A DNA stretch of 64,000 nucleotides from Manihot esculenta (Eukaryota; Streptophyta; Magnoliopsida; Malpighiales; Euphorbiaceae). The DNA lies in the NCBI RefSeq assembly GCF_001659605.2, contig NC_035171.2:9219873-9283872 (forward strand), in the 5' to 3' direction. Both the position numbers and the translations under genes were made by a program. Positions 22,743 through 35,200 of this stretch are shown here, in pieces. Position 1 is the first letter of the stretch. Each line of letters begins with the position of its first letter. Below the pieces are notes generated by a model, which was given only the letters and a program-made list of their open reading frames with translations, was not told the origin of the DNA and searched no databases.

Positions 22743-25700
22743 ATCATGATTACTTTCTATTCCAAAACAAGATAGGAATCAACACATTCCCTCTCACTAT
22801 AATTATAATTATAATAGAACTTAAAATATTTATAGAAAATTTAATATTAATGAAAAATTTTAATACTATATTAAATTTAAAGTATATCTAATTTATTTAA
22901 AAATTAATTCAAAAAAGAAGTATTCAAAACCTTTATAAGAGACAAATTATCTATATTTCAACTCGATATAAAATTCAACGAGATAAATAAATAATTAATA
23001 ATTTTTAATAAATACTACATCCATATCTTTGTCTATTTTTCTTTAATCATTTTTAAAATTATTATCTATTTTTCTTATTTAGATTATAGTAATATATAAA
23101 TTGATTATTATAATTTTATTTTATTTTTAATAGATTTTTTAAAATATTTTTTAATATTTAATAAAATTTAATATATTTAAGAGTAATATAATTAAAAATT
23201 AATAAAATATATTATAATTTTTAATATATATAAATAAAAATAAAGTAAATAAAAATTATAGAATGAAAGGAATATTTAAGAAAACCGTTTCTATTTCCAT
23301 TTTCAGTGTCCATTTATTTAAGAACGCCATTTAAAATGATTTTTATTTTAGTAACACATTATTTTAATTTAACATTTCTTTCATAAATAAATGTTTTTTC
23401 CACATTATTTTAACAATAAATCCTTTTTGCCCTTTTCATTTAATTTTGATTTAGACTAAAATTTAATGTCCTATAAATTCCGTTAAATAAAAGTAAGTGA
23501 TTATTTTATTTATAATTCAAAAAACATTTTAAATATTTGTATAAAAAATTAAATCTTATTAAATATTTAAAATAAAAATTATAATAGTAAAATTTAAATT
23601 AGTTATATCACCAATACTTATTATGTAAATATTCTCATTTACTATTTTTTATTTTCTAAATATTATTAATTGTATTTTAATTTTTCATAAAATAATAAAT
23701 TAAAAAAATTTAGAACACAACCACTAAAATAAAATATTATTAGTAATAAGTTAAATAGTTTAAAGTCCTCAATAAATGAATAATCTGTACTTATTTTTTA
23801 TAAATTTAATTATTTAATAGATTATTGATTTAGCTTTTAAGTATGCAATAATATTTTTCAAAATAAATTTCAATAATATAATCTCAAATAAGCACCTCAA
23901 TTTCATTGTTCAACTTCTTTAAAATTTTAAGAAAATTATACATTTAAAAATTAACGATGAGTTAAAATAACTCCATCTTTAGTTTTTAAATATTTTATTA
24001 ATTTTATATTTATAAAATTTTAAATTATTTTTATTTTTTAAATAAATTAACTTTTTAATAGCTAGTTAAATTTAATATATAATTTTAAATTATTTTCCTT
24101 TATTCATCACATTACTTTCCCCTTTTCTTTTATATATGTAGAGATATTGATGTAACAAAACTATTTATGAATTAATATACAGTTTCACCCGTAAAATAAG
24201 AAATTTAACTACTATCGTTTCAGTTCTTTATCAAAATTCGTTCTCTCTCCAACAGGCAAAACTTCACCAAAACTTTCTATTAGATAACATAATGATTTTT
24301 GTTATATCTATAATTGCAGGATTCCTTATCTACTAGCCGCTAACAATGAAATTTCTAAAAAATTTGACAAAAACTCTATTTTCTTATAGTATAAAAAATT
24401 AATAAACACAGAAATCAAGGTAGACATTTTTACACGATTATCTTAAGTTCTAACTCATTCATTACAATTGCCATTTTCTCTAATTTATTGACTTAAGCGT
24501 CGGAATGACTATTTTAAACATTAACCACATTATTTTTGTATTGCATATTAATCAATCATATCATAATTTCATTTCAGTCACATGAAATATTATTACAAAA
24601 TAATTTATATAATAACTATGTAATACATATTCGATAATATTAGTTATTACAACAGTCGGTAGTTATTTGATAATTTACGTTTTTTTAGTCACTAAATATT
24701 ACTATTTTAATTTAGTAAAAAAACATAAAATATTATTTTTAAAATTACTGGAAAAAAATCATAATAGCTAAATAAAAATATTTAAAAGAAAATTAAATCA
24801 AAGAATAATGATGAAAAGTTGATAAGTTTTGATTTCGCTCTCAATAATAATAAATACAAAATAAGTTATATAAGCAAACATTAACCCTTTATTTGAAGTG
24901 CATGTCTTACATGGAAAAAAAATAAAGTCTATTAATAAAATTAAATACATAAAAGAATTTTCTTATTTGGAATAAATTTGAAAATAATAAAATTCAATTG
25001 AATTTATTTATTTAAATAAACTAATAATAAATTCAAATTTATTTATTTTATTTATTATTCTTGTTATTTCTAAACCAAACATAAATTAATTATTTTATAA
25101 ATAACAATTATTTTTATCACATTGAAAATATTTTTTAAACACTATTATTAATATTTTTCATAATATGTAAATTTAAACTATACATAAATTTTTTACCATT
25201 AAAAATATAAATTAATATGGACACTATTTTTAAAAAAAATTAACAAAATAATATAATAAAATTCTTAATATCAATTATAAATGTATTAAATATTAATATA
25301 TAATATTAAATTAAATTCTAAAAGAGGCAATTATTAATTAAGAAAATATAACAAATTTAAATTAAAATAAACAAAAAAATAAAGAATAAAAGTAAAGAAA
25401 TAATTAAGTAACATTTGATATAAATAGCTTTAAATAAATTTGTTTTTTCAGAAACTTAACACTTTTATTGAAATTTACTTTTAACTTAAAATAAATTCTC
25501 ACAATAATTCAAAAAAACTAAATTTTTATATTTTTAATTTTATCAAAAATTTTAAAAAAATATATTTTTTAAATTCTCTTATAATTTATCATTTCAAATA
25601 AAGGTTAAAGAGATTATATCGGTAAAGGGTGAAATTGGCATACAATTTTTACCTTTATAAATTAATTAAATAATTAATGTTGACTAAATAAATTTGAAAA

Positions 25701-27380
25701 AGTAAAAATTTTATACCGAAGGATCTTATTTATACGAGGAGTATTACAGTTCTTATAATTATAGCGGTTGACGATCACAATATATTACGTATAAAATTTA
25801 TATAAAATATATCATAAAAAATTATATATATAAATAAAATTATTAGGAAAAAAATATAAATTAAATAAAATTTTAAATTTCTCCTTAATTCCTCCATAAA
25901 ATTCTAAATAAAATTAATTTCTATATTATTGAAAATAATATATATTATTATCAATAATATATTATTATCATTAATCAATTCATTTTTATTTTTTTATTTC
26001 AATTTTTTTATCAAAATTAAATCGAATTGAAATAATTAAAATTTTTAAAATTTAAAATTAAATCGAATTAAAATAAATAAAAAATAAAATTTAATTTTTA
26101 AATTAATTTAATTCGATCGATTTTTTTAGTTTAAACTGAATACTATTCATTCTACCTTTATTTTATATTATTTCATTTCAATCGTATAGATTAAAATTAA
26201 TAATAAAATTTTCAATGCATTCATTTAAATTAAAAAGAAATGGATTGAAGATACATGATAGAATAGCAAAAACAACATTTGCATACAACAAATCACTATA
26301 TAATTTTAAAAGATCAACTATCCCATTTTTTTTCCTCTTTATTTTATAAAAAATAATTTAAATTAAAAAAATTCATTCATTTTAAATAAAAATAATTATT
26401 AATAAATTAAATTAAATTTTTACAAAATTTTATTGAGACAGCAATAATAAAAATTAAACGTTCAAGCAAGGATAGTAGGCTTGTAGCGATTATTTTGTTT
26501 GTATAATTTTAAATTTGAAATTATACCTTAATTTATATAGTTAAATCTTATAACCATGTTATATAATTAAAAATATCAAATTAAATTATTATAAATAATG
26601 TGATTGAAAATGAGTCGAATATAATCGTTAATCTATTAAAAAAATATGTGAGGTGACTTAGAAATAAAAGTGTATATTAAATTTTGTATATATTTTATTT
26701 TTATATTATACTAAAATAAGATTAGTTAATAACATTTAAAAAAAACCGATTAATGCTAATACTAACTGGTTGATAAGAAATTTCGTAATTTTGGATGTAA
26801 TGAAATCTATTATATAATACCCTTTTAGTGATAAATAGATGTCTCAGTGATTCATTTAGAGAGAATAAACCTTCTATTATTTTGAATATCGATCATTCAA
26901 CTTATCAGATGTTAAGTGATCAAATGTTACATGTGATATGATCGTATAGTAACGATGCATAAAATATTTTGAATAATTATTATATCATATCAATAACAGT
27001 GAATAAAATGAAAAAAAAAATATTTTAACAAGACAAAGGATGTTGTATTCTTGCATTATTATTATTCCTAAGAAAGGAAAATATGTTACTATATATATAA
27101 ATGCAATATTTTATAGTAAGTAAAACACAATTGTATATAGTGCAAAGTCTATATTTGATCAAATTCTATTATTATCCCCTATGAGTTGAATTCTTAGAAA
27201 TTAAATGCCAAATCGGCCAAATTAATTCTCACACATATAGTAGGTTAAAGATTATGCAAATATAATAAATTATTGAAATATATTCAATTTAAAATAAATA
27301 TATATATAGAATAAAGATTATCAAAGTAAAAAAAAGTAAATAATTGACATTTTAGTAAATTCTTTTATACAAAATGAGTA
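22743..27380. other. AT-rich gene-free DNA with one decayed MITE relative
   Basis: No gene is supported. About 25930-26155 contains AAATCGAATT and TTTAATTCGATCG tracts ending ACTGAATACTATTCATTCTAC, which is a heavily AT-mutated relative of the MITE-like family. The rest is featureless AT-rich DNA. Confidence 0.5.
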
Positions 27381-27382
27381 AT

Positions 27383-27403
27383 TTATATATATATATATAT
27401 ATT
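27383..27403. repeat. AT dinucleotide microsatellite
   Basis: A short run of alternating A and T, about ten units. Confidence 0.9.
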
Positions 27404-27559
27404 ATATGTTTTTAATTTTTTATGAAATTAATTAATTTAAATATTATGAAAAAAAATGAAATGATTGAATCCAATTAAAAGAGTGTAAGGACTTATTAAT
27501 ATAACCTCTGAAGGATCAAGGATCTATTTGTAATTTTTTAAAAAAGAAAATATTTGTTC

Positions 27560-28054
27560 ACATTGCCCTCTTCCGCATCTCTCTCTCTCTCTTTCCCTCT
27601 CCCTTTCTTTTCCTTCTTCCTCTTTCTCCGGCCAAGAGAGCTCCGGCCGACCATCCATTATCCTATTCGCAGCTTCGGAGGCCCTTAGCAAATATCCTCT
27701 CGCCGGACAGCAGCAAGATCAGGGCAACAAGACGCGATTCCGGCAAGGATTGCGAAACAGCGCAGCGGCATTTTTCGCCATTTTCTGGAGATTCCGTCCA
27801 CCTCAGCCATCGAGTTTGGGCTCTACTGATTCCCCTCGGTCCAAAATTCGATTCAAGACCAACCTTGCGATATTCCGCTTCCCGGTCTGCGCTTACTGAG
27901 CATCGAAAATTTTTAGGCCTAGACATTTCCGTTCAGATCTAGGTCAAAACGGCATTAACTCGAACTATTCAAAACTACCTTTGGACTCCTCGCTTCGAAA
28001 GCTTCGATTAGAGAGCAATTTTAGAATTTGTCGACGCCGAAAAAGTTTCGGACG
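27560..28054 (+). promoter_or_regulatory. Probable 5' non-coding exon of the Harbinger-derived locus
   Basis: A pyrimidine tract with TCTCTCTCTCTCT (27575-27640) is followed by about 400 bp of distinctly GC-richer DNA. It ends in a strong donor, GACG|GTGAGT at 28055. A matching acceptor, AAAACAG|TTGG, lies at 28171-28173, 35 bp before the ATG of the Myb-partner-like ORF. Such a first intron in the leader is common in plant genes and suggests a host-type promoter. The left edge is a guess. Confidence 0.5.
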
Positions 28055-28208
28055 GTGAGTTTTCGGTCTTCTTTAACGTGAGGATCTTTTATAATTATCA
28101 TACACAATTTACGTTTGCTTGTATAGAGAATTGGAATGACTATGGGCTTTGTTGTTATTTTGGAAAAAAACAGTTGGAATCAAAAAGTTATCATTGAGAA
28201 TTGAAACG

Positions 28209-28622
28209 ATGTCTATTGATCCTACTGCACCAATGACTTACATGGATGAGGATGCTTCTTCGGGCTCTGGAGATGATGGGAACATGTTGGATGGACAAAA
28301 CAAGCTTCAGTCGGGAACACCCTCTAATTCTGGTCGTCGCAAGAGGAGTCGTAAGGCTACTGGTGATGCTATTGTGGACGCTATGCTTGAAATTGCAGCT
28401 GCTTCCAAAATGAGGGCCGCTGCCATAATGAAGAATGAGGACCGCTTTTCCATAAGTAAATGCATTAAAGTCTTGGATGAGATGCAAGGTGTTGATCAAC
28501 GGATTTATTTTTTTGCCTTGGATTTATTTGAGAACCCCAATTGCAGAGAGATATTTATATCTCTCAAGAATGAGAAACGATTACCATGGCTGCAGGGAAA
28601 GTGCAGTGCTTCCTCTAGATGA
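28209..28622 (+). CDS. Myb-partner-like protein lacking its DNA-binding domain
   Basis: The ORF has 137 residues and starts at an ATG 35 bp after a predicted acceptor. An acidic Ser/Gly-rich N-terminus (DEDASSGSGDDGNM) is followed by a basic stretch (GRRKRSRKA), then a conserved C-terminal module (IAAASKMRAAAIM, then EDRFSISKCIKVLDEM and IYFFALDLFENPNCREIF). That module is what follows the Myb/SANT-like domain in plant L10-interacting MYB and Harbinger-partner proteins, and it matches the scrap at 1126-1475. The DNA-binding domain itself is absent upstream. The ORF lies on the same strand 326 bp ahead of the transposase-like ORF. In PIF/Harbinger elements a Myb-like protein works with the transposase; whether this short form does so is inference. 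It could also be an alternative product of the same transcription unit. Confidence 0.6.
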   Translation: MSIDPTAPMTYMDEDASSGSGDDGNMLDGQNKLQSGTPSNSGRRKRSRKATGDAIVDAMLEIAAASKMRAAAIMKNEDRFSISKCIKVLDEMQGVDQRIYFFALDLFENPNCREIFISLKNEKRLPWLQGKCSASSR

Positions 28623-28948
28623 ATAGGTTAAGAATCAAGAGAGATGTGTTAGTTGTGTAGTTCATATTATGGTATGGTTTAGCACACTTGAGGTATTCAT
28701 AAATTTTGTAACTAGTTTTACTTTAGGATCGGTGGCTGTTTCATCAATTTTGTGATCTCAAATGATTACAGTTCACTGTAACTTCCCTTTTTTGTTTTGC
28801 TCTCCCTAGCACCTTGGTCCAAAGAGACTGATGCTAACTTTTGTTTGCGATAGAAATGCATTCAAGTGATTTTTCTATGTTTAACTACTTGCTTTTTGTG
28901 TTATATATTCTGCATTTTAATTCCATTTCTACAGATACTTCAACTAGC

Positions 28949-31219
28949 ATGGACAACTTTGACTTAGAATTGGACGAGATGGAATTAGTTGCAGCAGCCG
29001 CAGGCTACTACTATTATAATAGTATAAACAGGCAGCCTCGTTGCAGTTCCTCACCAAGTGGAAGTGGCTTCATGACTGAAGTGCTGGAAGGCCATGATGA
29101 TTTATGTCGGGAAATGTTTCGGATGGATAAACATGTTTTTCACAAGTTATGTAATGATCTTCGGCAGAGAGGCATGTTACGTGATACTGCTGGTGTTATG
29201 ATAGAGGAACAGCTGGGAATTTTCTTAAACATCATTGGTCATAATGAGCGTAACAGAGTAATCCAAGAGAGGTTTCAACATTCAGGTGAAACCATAAGCA
29301 GGCATTTCAATAATGTGTTGAAGGCAATCAAGTCACTTTCACGTGAATTCCTGCAACAACCTCCTCTTGCAACTCCTTCAGAAATTCTCTGTAGCAGTCG
29401 GTTTTATCCATATTTTAAGGTTTAAGCCTTGAAACCTAGTCTTGCTTACACACATCATACACACACAAATATATATGATGCTTACTTTATTACTTTTCAA
29501 ACAGGATTGCATTGGAGTCATAGATGGCATGCACATCCCTGCACATGTGCCAGCCAAAGACCAATCTCGATTTCGTAATAGGAAAGGGGTTTTATCTCAA
29601 AATGTTTTGGCAGCATGCACATTTGACTTGCAGTTTATATTCATTTATCCAGGTTGGGAAGGCTCTGCTGCAGATTCACGTGTATTAAGGGCAGTCCTTG
29701 ATGATCCAGATCAGAATTTCCCACATATACCTGAAGGTTGTACTCTATCAATTTGTTTATTTATCTAGTTTTGATGCATTCCTCTATGTCTATGAATATG
29801 ATAAGTTTGTCTGCATGATAAGGCTACTTCCATGGCATGGAAGGCTCCTTCCACACCATGGTGATGGACAACTTTTCTGATAAATTTGCAGTAAAATGAC
29901 TTCTATATCTTGTCTAGTTGTGATGCAGGAAGCCTGCAGGTCATAGAATTAATATTGAAATTTGAGGTTTGCGACTGCTAAAATGAACATGAATTTTGGC
30001 GGAGCATTAAGGTTTGTGAAAGGATGGAATTGAGACGCAAGTTCAAATGAGGGAGGATTTGCGGGTTGTGAACAATAGAATTAAAGGTTTAGGCCACAGT
30101 TTAAGGGTAGTATGGTTATGTTAGTTTAAGTGAAACGATTTCTCCTATTTTCCTATATATACCCCTAAGAAAATGTGTTGATTGGAATAATCAAGTCAAA
30201 TAAAGTAGGTATGTTCATTATAATATATATATAACTCCCTTTGGAACTTGTTCTTTTGGCAGTCAATTACAGCATAAGAGAGCAAATTCTTCATGGAGAT
30301 TTCTCATATTTTTGTGAAATTATGGAGGAAAAACCAGTTTTTTTTTTTTTTTTGTTTTTTCAGATTTAATAATTGTAGTGTTGGATTCTACTATCTTGGA
30401 AACTTAAGCAACACTAATTACATAGATGGATATTTATATAGGGGTACTAAAGGGAAGTTAAAAAGAGCATCTCTAAAAGCAGAAATGGAACAATAATTTT
30501 GGGACATAAAAAGGTAAGATGGACTGTTATTTTAAGATGAGGGGAGCATATTTAACTAGACACGTAGGTAAAAATTCTAAAAGAACTATACAGTACTCTA
30601 TAGTTGTCCAAATCAACTTTACATTAAAACTGAAACATAATCCTATACTTGTTGAGTATTTGACTGTGAATTTCTCTAATTCCTTTGTTGCACCAAGTTG
30701 TTAGAATGATTTATTACCTATCTCATTTCCTTAATTTTTCTGTCAGGAAAATATTATCTAGTTGATACAGGGTACTCAAATGTGGAAGGATTTATCGCTC
30801 CATATCTAGGAGTTCGTTATCACCTTCATGAATTTAGAGGTGCCAATCAGTTGCCTAGAAATGCAAGAGAATTATTCAATCACCGACATTCATCTCTTAG
30901 GAATGTCATCCAGAGGTCTTTCAGTGTGCTAAAAACTCGATTTCCCATCCTCAAACTTGCCCCTCAATATGGATTTCATATCCAAAGGGATATAGTAATT
31001 GCTGCATGTGTTTTACATAATTACATCCGACGTGAGGAAAGAAATGATTGGTTGTTTGCTAGTGTTGATGGGGTTGCAGTGGAAGAACTGCCTGATTTTG
31101 ATGATCAAACTGAAATGCAGCTGGCATCTTCCATTCAGGAGCAAATTGCTTTCTCATTGCGAGAATCAATCGCAGCAGCAATGTGGAATGACTTCATTAA
31201 CAAATGGGATCAGTGGTGA
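28949..31219 (+). CDS. HARBI1-like protein, Harbinger/PIF transposase-derived
   Basis: Three exons, 28949-29419, 29505-29736 and 30747-31219, with GT/AG introns and matching phases give an open frame of 391 residues. The N-terminal helical region contains FRMDKHVFHKLCNDLRQRG and RFQHSGETISRHF, as in plant HARBI1/ALP1-type proteins. The DDE_Tnp_4-type nuclease core follows: IGVIDGMHIPA (D164), GSAADSRVL (D214), LVDTGYSNVEGFIAPY (D241), then NHRHSSLRNVIQRSF. In active relatives the last motif reads VIERxFG; here glutamate is Q290. The 48 residues between D241 and Q290 fit the family spacing. No terminal inverted repeats were seen. An acceptor at 28934 precedes the ATG; an in-frame upstream ATG at 28856 exists if the intron is retained. 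Likely a domesticated, catalytically dead or weakened nuclease; its role is unknown. Confidence 0.85.
29737..30746 (+). other. Second intron of the HARBI1-like gene
   Basis: A 1010-bp intron between GAAG|GTTGTAC and TTCTGTCAG|GAAA. It is AT-rich, with no ORF of recognisable family and no obvious inserted element. Confidence 0.7.
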
Positions 31220-32246
31220 TTGGTATCATTAATCTTCGAAGGTGGTAAGATATTCTTATGATAGTACCTGTGTTTATTATTCTTGCGGGAGAGTTTAATT
31301 AATTCAACCATACAGGACCGTAGTGTTTTTTTTTTTGTTTTTTTTGTTTTGTTTTGTTTTTTTTTTTTGTTTCAACTCCACATAACAAAGGAAACATTGA
31401 TTTTTATATTCTCCATTTGGTTGTTGCTATTGCTGCTGCTTCTTGTGGAGGCGATCCATCCGGACTAGTCAGTAGTACGATGATAGGGTAGCTGCTTTAG
31501 TAATGACTTACATGCTGTAATGATATTTAGCTCTGTTATGCTTAATCCTCTTTATTTTCATTGTTATGCAACAACCATCTCATGATACACTTGACATCAT
31601 CTTGAGATTACATTGTTTAAATCATCATACAGCATAAACAATGCAGCAAATTTATCCAAAAACCATGACTCAAACCGTTAACCATGTCGTTATATTTTAT
31701 ATCCAAACAGAGAGTAACTGCAGCATTTGGGTGCTTTGCAATGTTATCCAATCTATCTATTAATTATTCCCCCCCGGAGAAAATTTTGATTAATGCTTAC
31801 TAAAATATCTTGTGGGGGCAACAATCAGATAGCAGCACAGATTCCCTTTTATGGACTTACCACCATTATTGAAAAAAGAAACAAAACAAAAATCAAAATT
31901 CAAATCTAAAAGAAAGATTAGAAATTTTGATTCACCATCCATGGATAGCTATGCTTAGCCATAATAATATATACATACGTAACAAGTTTGAGCTAAATGC
32001 CTCTTTCTATATCAAGATCAAAGCCTCAGCTAAAGCCAAAATGAGGATGGAGAAAGAAACGAATGACAAAATAAACAAAGCTTCCATTTATATATCTTAA
32101 AGGACTTTCCACTTCTTTTCATTAGTGGAAACTGGGTTTCAGTAGCCAGAAAATCCTCTTTAGTTTTCTCTGTTCAGAACTTATTGAACTCTTTTCTAAA
32201 TAGTATGTCACCTAAGATGTCACGTTCCGTCTTATCCCACCACTTA
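31220..32246. other. Intergenic between convergent genes
   Basis: This holds the 3' flank of the HARBI1-like gene, with long T runs at 31326-31370, and the 3' flank of NRAMP copy B. From about 32040 it aligns with the copy A 3' flank (about 11790), for example AAAGCTTCCATTTATA and GAAACTGGGTTTCAG. Confidence 0.6.
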
Positions 32247-35200
32247 TCAATCTACTTCTGTAGATCTTATTTGAGGTAACTGCATGCTTACTATGTCTTC
32301 CCTTGGCAGATTATGCATCAGTGTATCAGCCGACTCATTAGCCATCTGTCGACTTTCCGGTGTTGTTAGTGCCAAAAGATGTGTAGCTTCCTTGTTTTTA
32401 CGAAACACCAAGTATGCAATTGCAGCTAAATACAATGCCATGGCTGAAAATCCAAATATTCCAAGAAAAACAACTTCTACCACTTTTAAATGGCCATGAA
32501 GAAGAATATTGATGAAGCCAGTTGCAAGGTAGTATATATTTATCGCCATGATCAAGGAACCAATAATCCAAGTGAGAGCTGAAATCTGCAAAAGAAGATA
32601 ATATGATAAACCAGAGAGGAAAGAAAAGTAAAGAAGCATTAATAACAGCTGAAAGATAATGAATTAGTGTTGCATTAATAATCTCCAGCAAAAAAAAGGA
32701 CAGCAATCTGTCCGATTTTGATCATTGAAGCTCTGTAAAAAAAACTTTACCCCGCATCATTCATTTTGCAAGAAAGGAATTCAAATGCTTCATACAAAAT
32801 CATGTTAGATTTCTACTTCTTTAAAGAAAAAAAATTTTTGGAAGTTAAAAGAAATTGAACATTTTCATTCCAAACAAAAGAATTGTTAGAAAAAGAAATC
32901 GATAGAATTGAATTTTTGCGAAATTTTTTGATTCCAAATTGAGGATATATGATGTCACTGTTGAAAAATATTGAACTAACAAAGTCCATTTCAATAATGT
33001 CCTTTACAGGGTTTCTCAGAGAATCGAAGGATTCTCCAGGTAGTCAAGCAATCAATATTGTAAATTAATTGTCAAATAAAATGTATAAACGAATAACTTA
33101 AGAAGAAACCTAAATTGTTATTACTATAAGTTACAAGTATTAGTGTTAGTATTGTTTTAGAAGTGCATTTTAGAATTCATATTCTATATTGATTAGGAAA
33201 ACTTTCATAACTTGTATATAAATTATATTCATTGTAAATGAAACAATAATTTTTTTTCGATCAATTTGACATGGTATCTGAGTTACCTTGAAAGGAAATT
33301 TTTCCTCCTTCCTTTTGGAGACCTAGGGTTCCTTTTCAATCACTGTTATTTGAGTCACCCATGTAGAGTGATATTTGGATCTCACCGCCCACCTAGGAAG
33401 GACGTCGGGATCTGGCAACACTGCCTTGAAAGTTTGGCCGCCATCTGACCGGTGACTGTGCTTCACGCGCCCGATCTTTGTTCTACCATCAGATTCTTTC
33501 ACCGGTGTGTGGAGGCGCGTCTAACGGTCGAAGCTGCTTCGAATGCTCTTGCCAGTGTCACCTCGAAGTCCTTTCTCTGTTTCTGTGGTCCATGTTATGT
33601 TTCCAGTGATTTGTGAAGGTAATTTTATCTTGGGTTCCCTCCTGTTACTGTACACAACTCTCTAATTTTGTAATATGATGATTTTATTTACTTGGGTACT
33701 ATTGAAGAATGGTTGAAAACAAGAACATGTAGCCAATGTCACTCCCTGTGATGATATTATCATCAACATACATAACCAATAAGATAATGCCAGCCTCATA
33801 TTGGTTTAGAATACTGAATAATCACACTTGCTTTTCTACAGCCCAAACTCTTGAACTACCTCACTGAATCTTCCCAACCAAGTTCGAGGACTCTGCTTTA
33901 AACCATATAAGGAATATGCACAGTTCTCTCAGTACTAAGCCCCTCTAAAATTCATAGTTTCCCCAATTACTGCAATTGCTGAGTCAAATAACTCCACTTC
34001 GTACCATGTGTCTTCCTCTATAATATGGGTTATTCATTCTGGTGCTACCGACCATACGTAAGGTAATTTTAACCTTTTGCCTAAATTTCAGTCTCATACA
34101 CTATCCTTTTGTGTTACCCTAGCTGATGACTCCAAATTTTATGTTATGGGTTTCTGGGTATGTCAACTTAACACCATCTCTTTCTGTGTCATTTGTTTTG
34201 TGTCTACCTAACTTCTCATTGAATTTACTTTCTATAAGTAAACTCACTTGTGCACTAAATTATTCTCGTTTTTTCCGATCGTTGTTTGTTCTAGGATTTT
34301 TCGATGAAACAGATTATTGGTAAAGGACGCGAGTCAGAAGGTCTCTACATCCTTAATCAGCAAGTTCCAAGGTCTCTTGCAAGCTCCAGTCATCTACCCT
34401 GTTTGACGTTCATTGTAGGTTGGGACATCCCTCTCTCCTTGCCTTAAAGAAGTTATATCCTCAGTTTTTCAATCTTCATCTGTTTAGATTATGAGTCACG
34501 TCAGTTTGCCAAGTATCATCGTTTACCCATTATATCTAGAGTTAATAAACGAGATTCATCCCTTTTTAGTACATTCAAATGTTTGGGATCCTTATCTTAT
34601 TGTGTCTAAATCTGCCTTTAAGTATCGTCGCTTTTATTGATGATTTCTCTTGAACTACCTGGTTATTTTTAATGAATAATCGTTCAAAATTATTTTCTAT
34701 TTTTTGTGGTTTCTGTACTAAAATACAAACTCAATTCAATGTTGCTATTTGAATATTGAGAAGTGATAATGCTTAAGAAGTTCCAAGGTCTCTTGCAAGC
34801 TCCAGTAATCTAACCCTTTTTGACGTTCATTGTTGGTTGGGACATCCCTCTCTCCCTGCCTTGAAGAAGTTAAGTTATATCCTCATTTTCAACCTTTATC
34901 TGTTTTACATTATGAGTCGTGTCAGTTTGCCAAGCATATGTCTAGAGTTAATAAACGGGCTTCATCCCTTTTTGAGTTAGTACATTCAAATGTTTGGAGT
35001 CCTTATCCTATTATGTCTAAATCTGCCTTTAAGTATCGTCACTTTTGTTGATGATTTCTCTTGAACTACCCGGCTATTTTTAATGAATAGTCATTTAGAA
35101 TTATTTTCTATTTTTTGTGGTTTCTGTGCTAAAATACAAACTCAATTCAATGTTGCTATTTGAATATTGAGAAGTGATAATACTGGGGAATTTCAAACTT

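Noticed and set aside
20100..27500. CRISPR-like or satellite arrays in the AT-rich desert
   Set aside because: Only A/T homopolymer and dinucleotide runs and two MITE-like copies; no regularly spaced repeats.
27000..31600. Complete Harbinger transposon with terminal inverted repeats
   Set aside because: No inverted ends or 3-bp target duplication could be found around the locus, and the leader looks like host promoter sequence.
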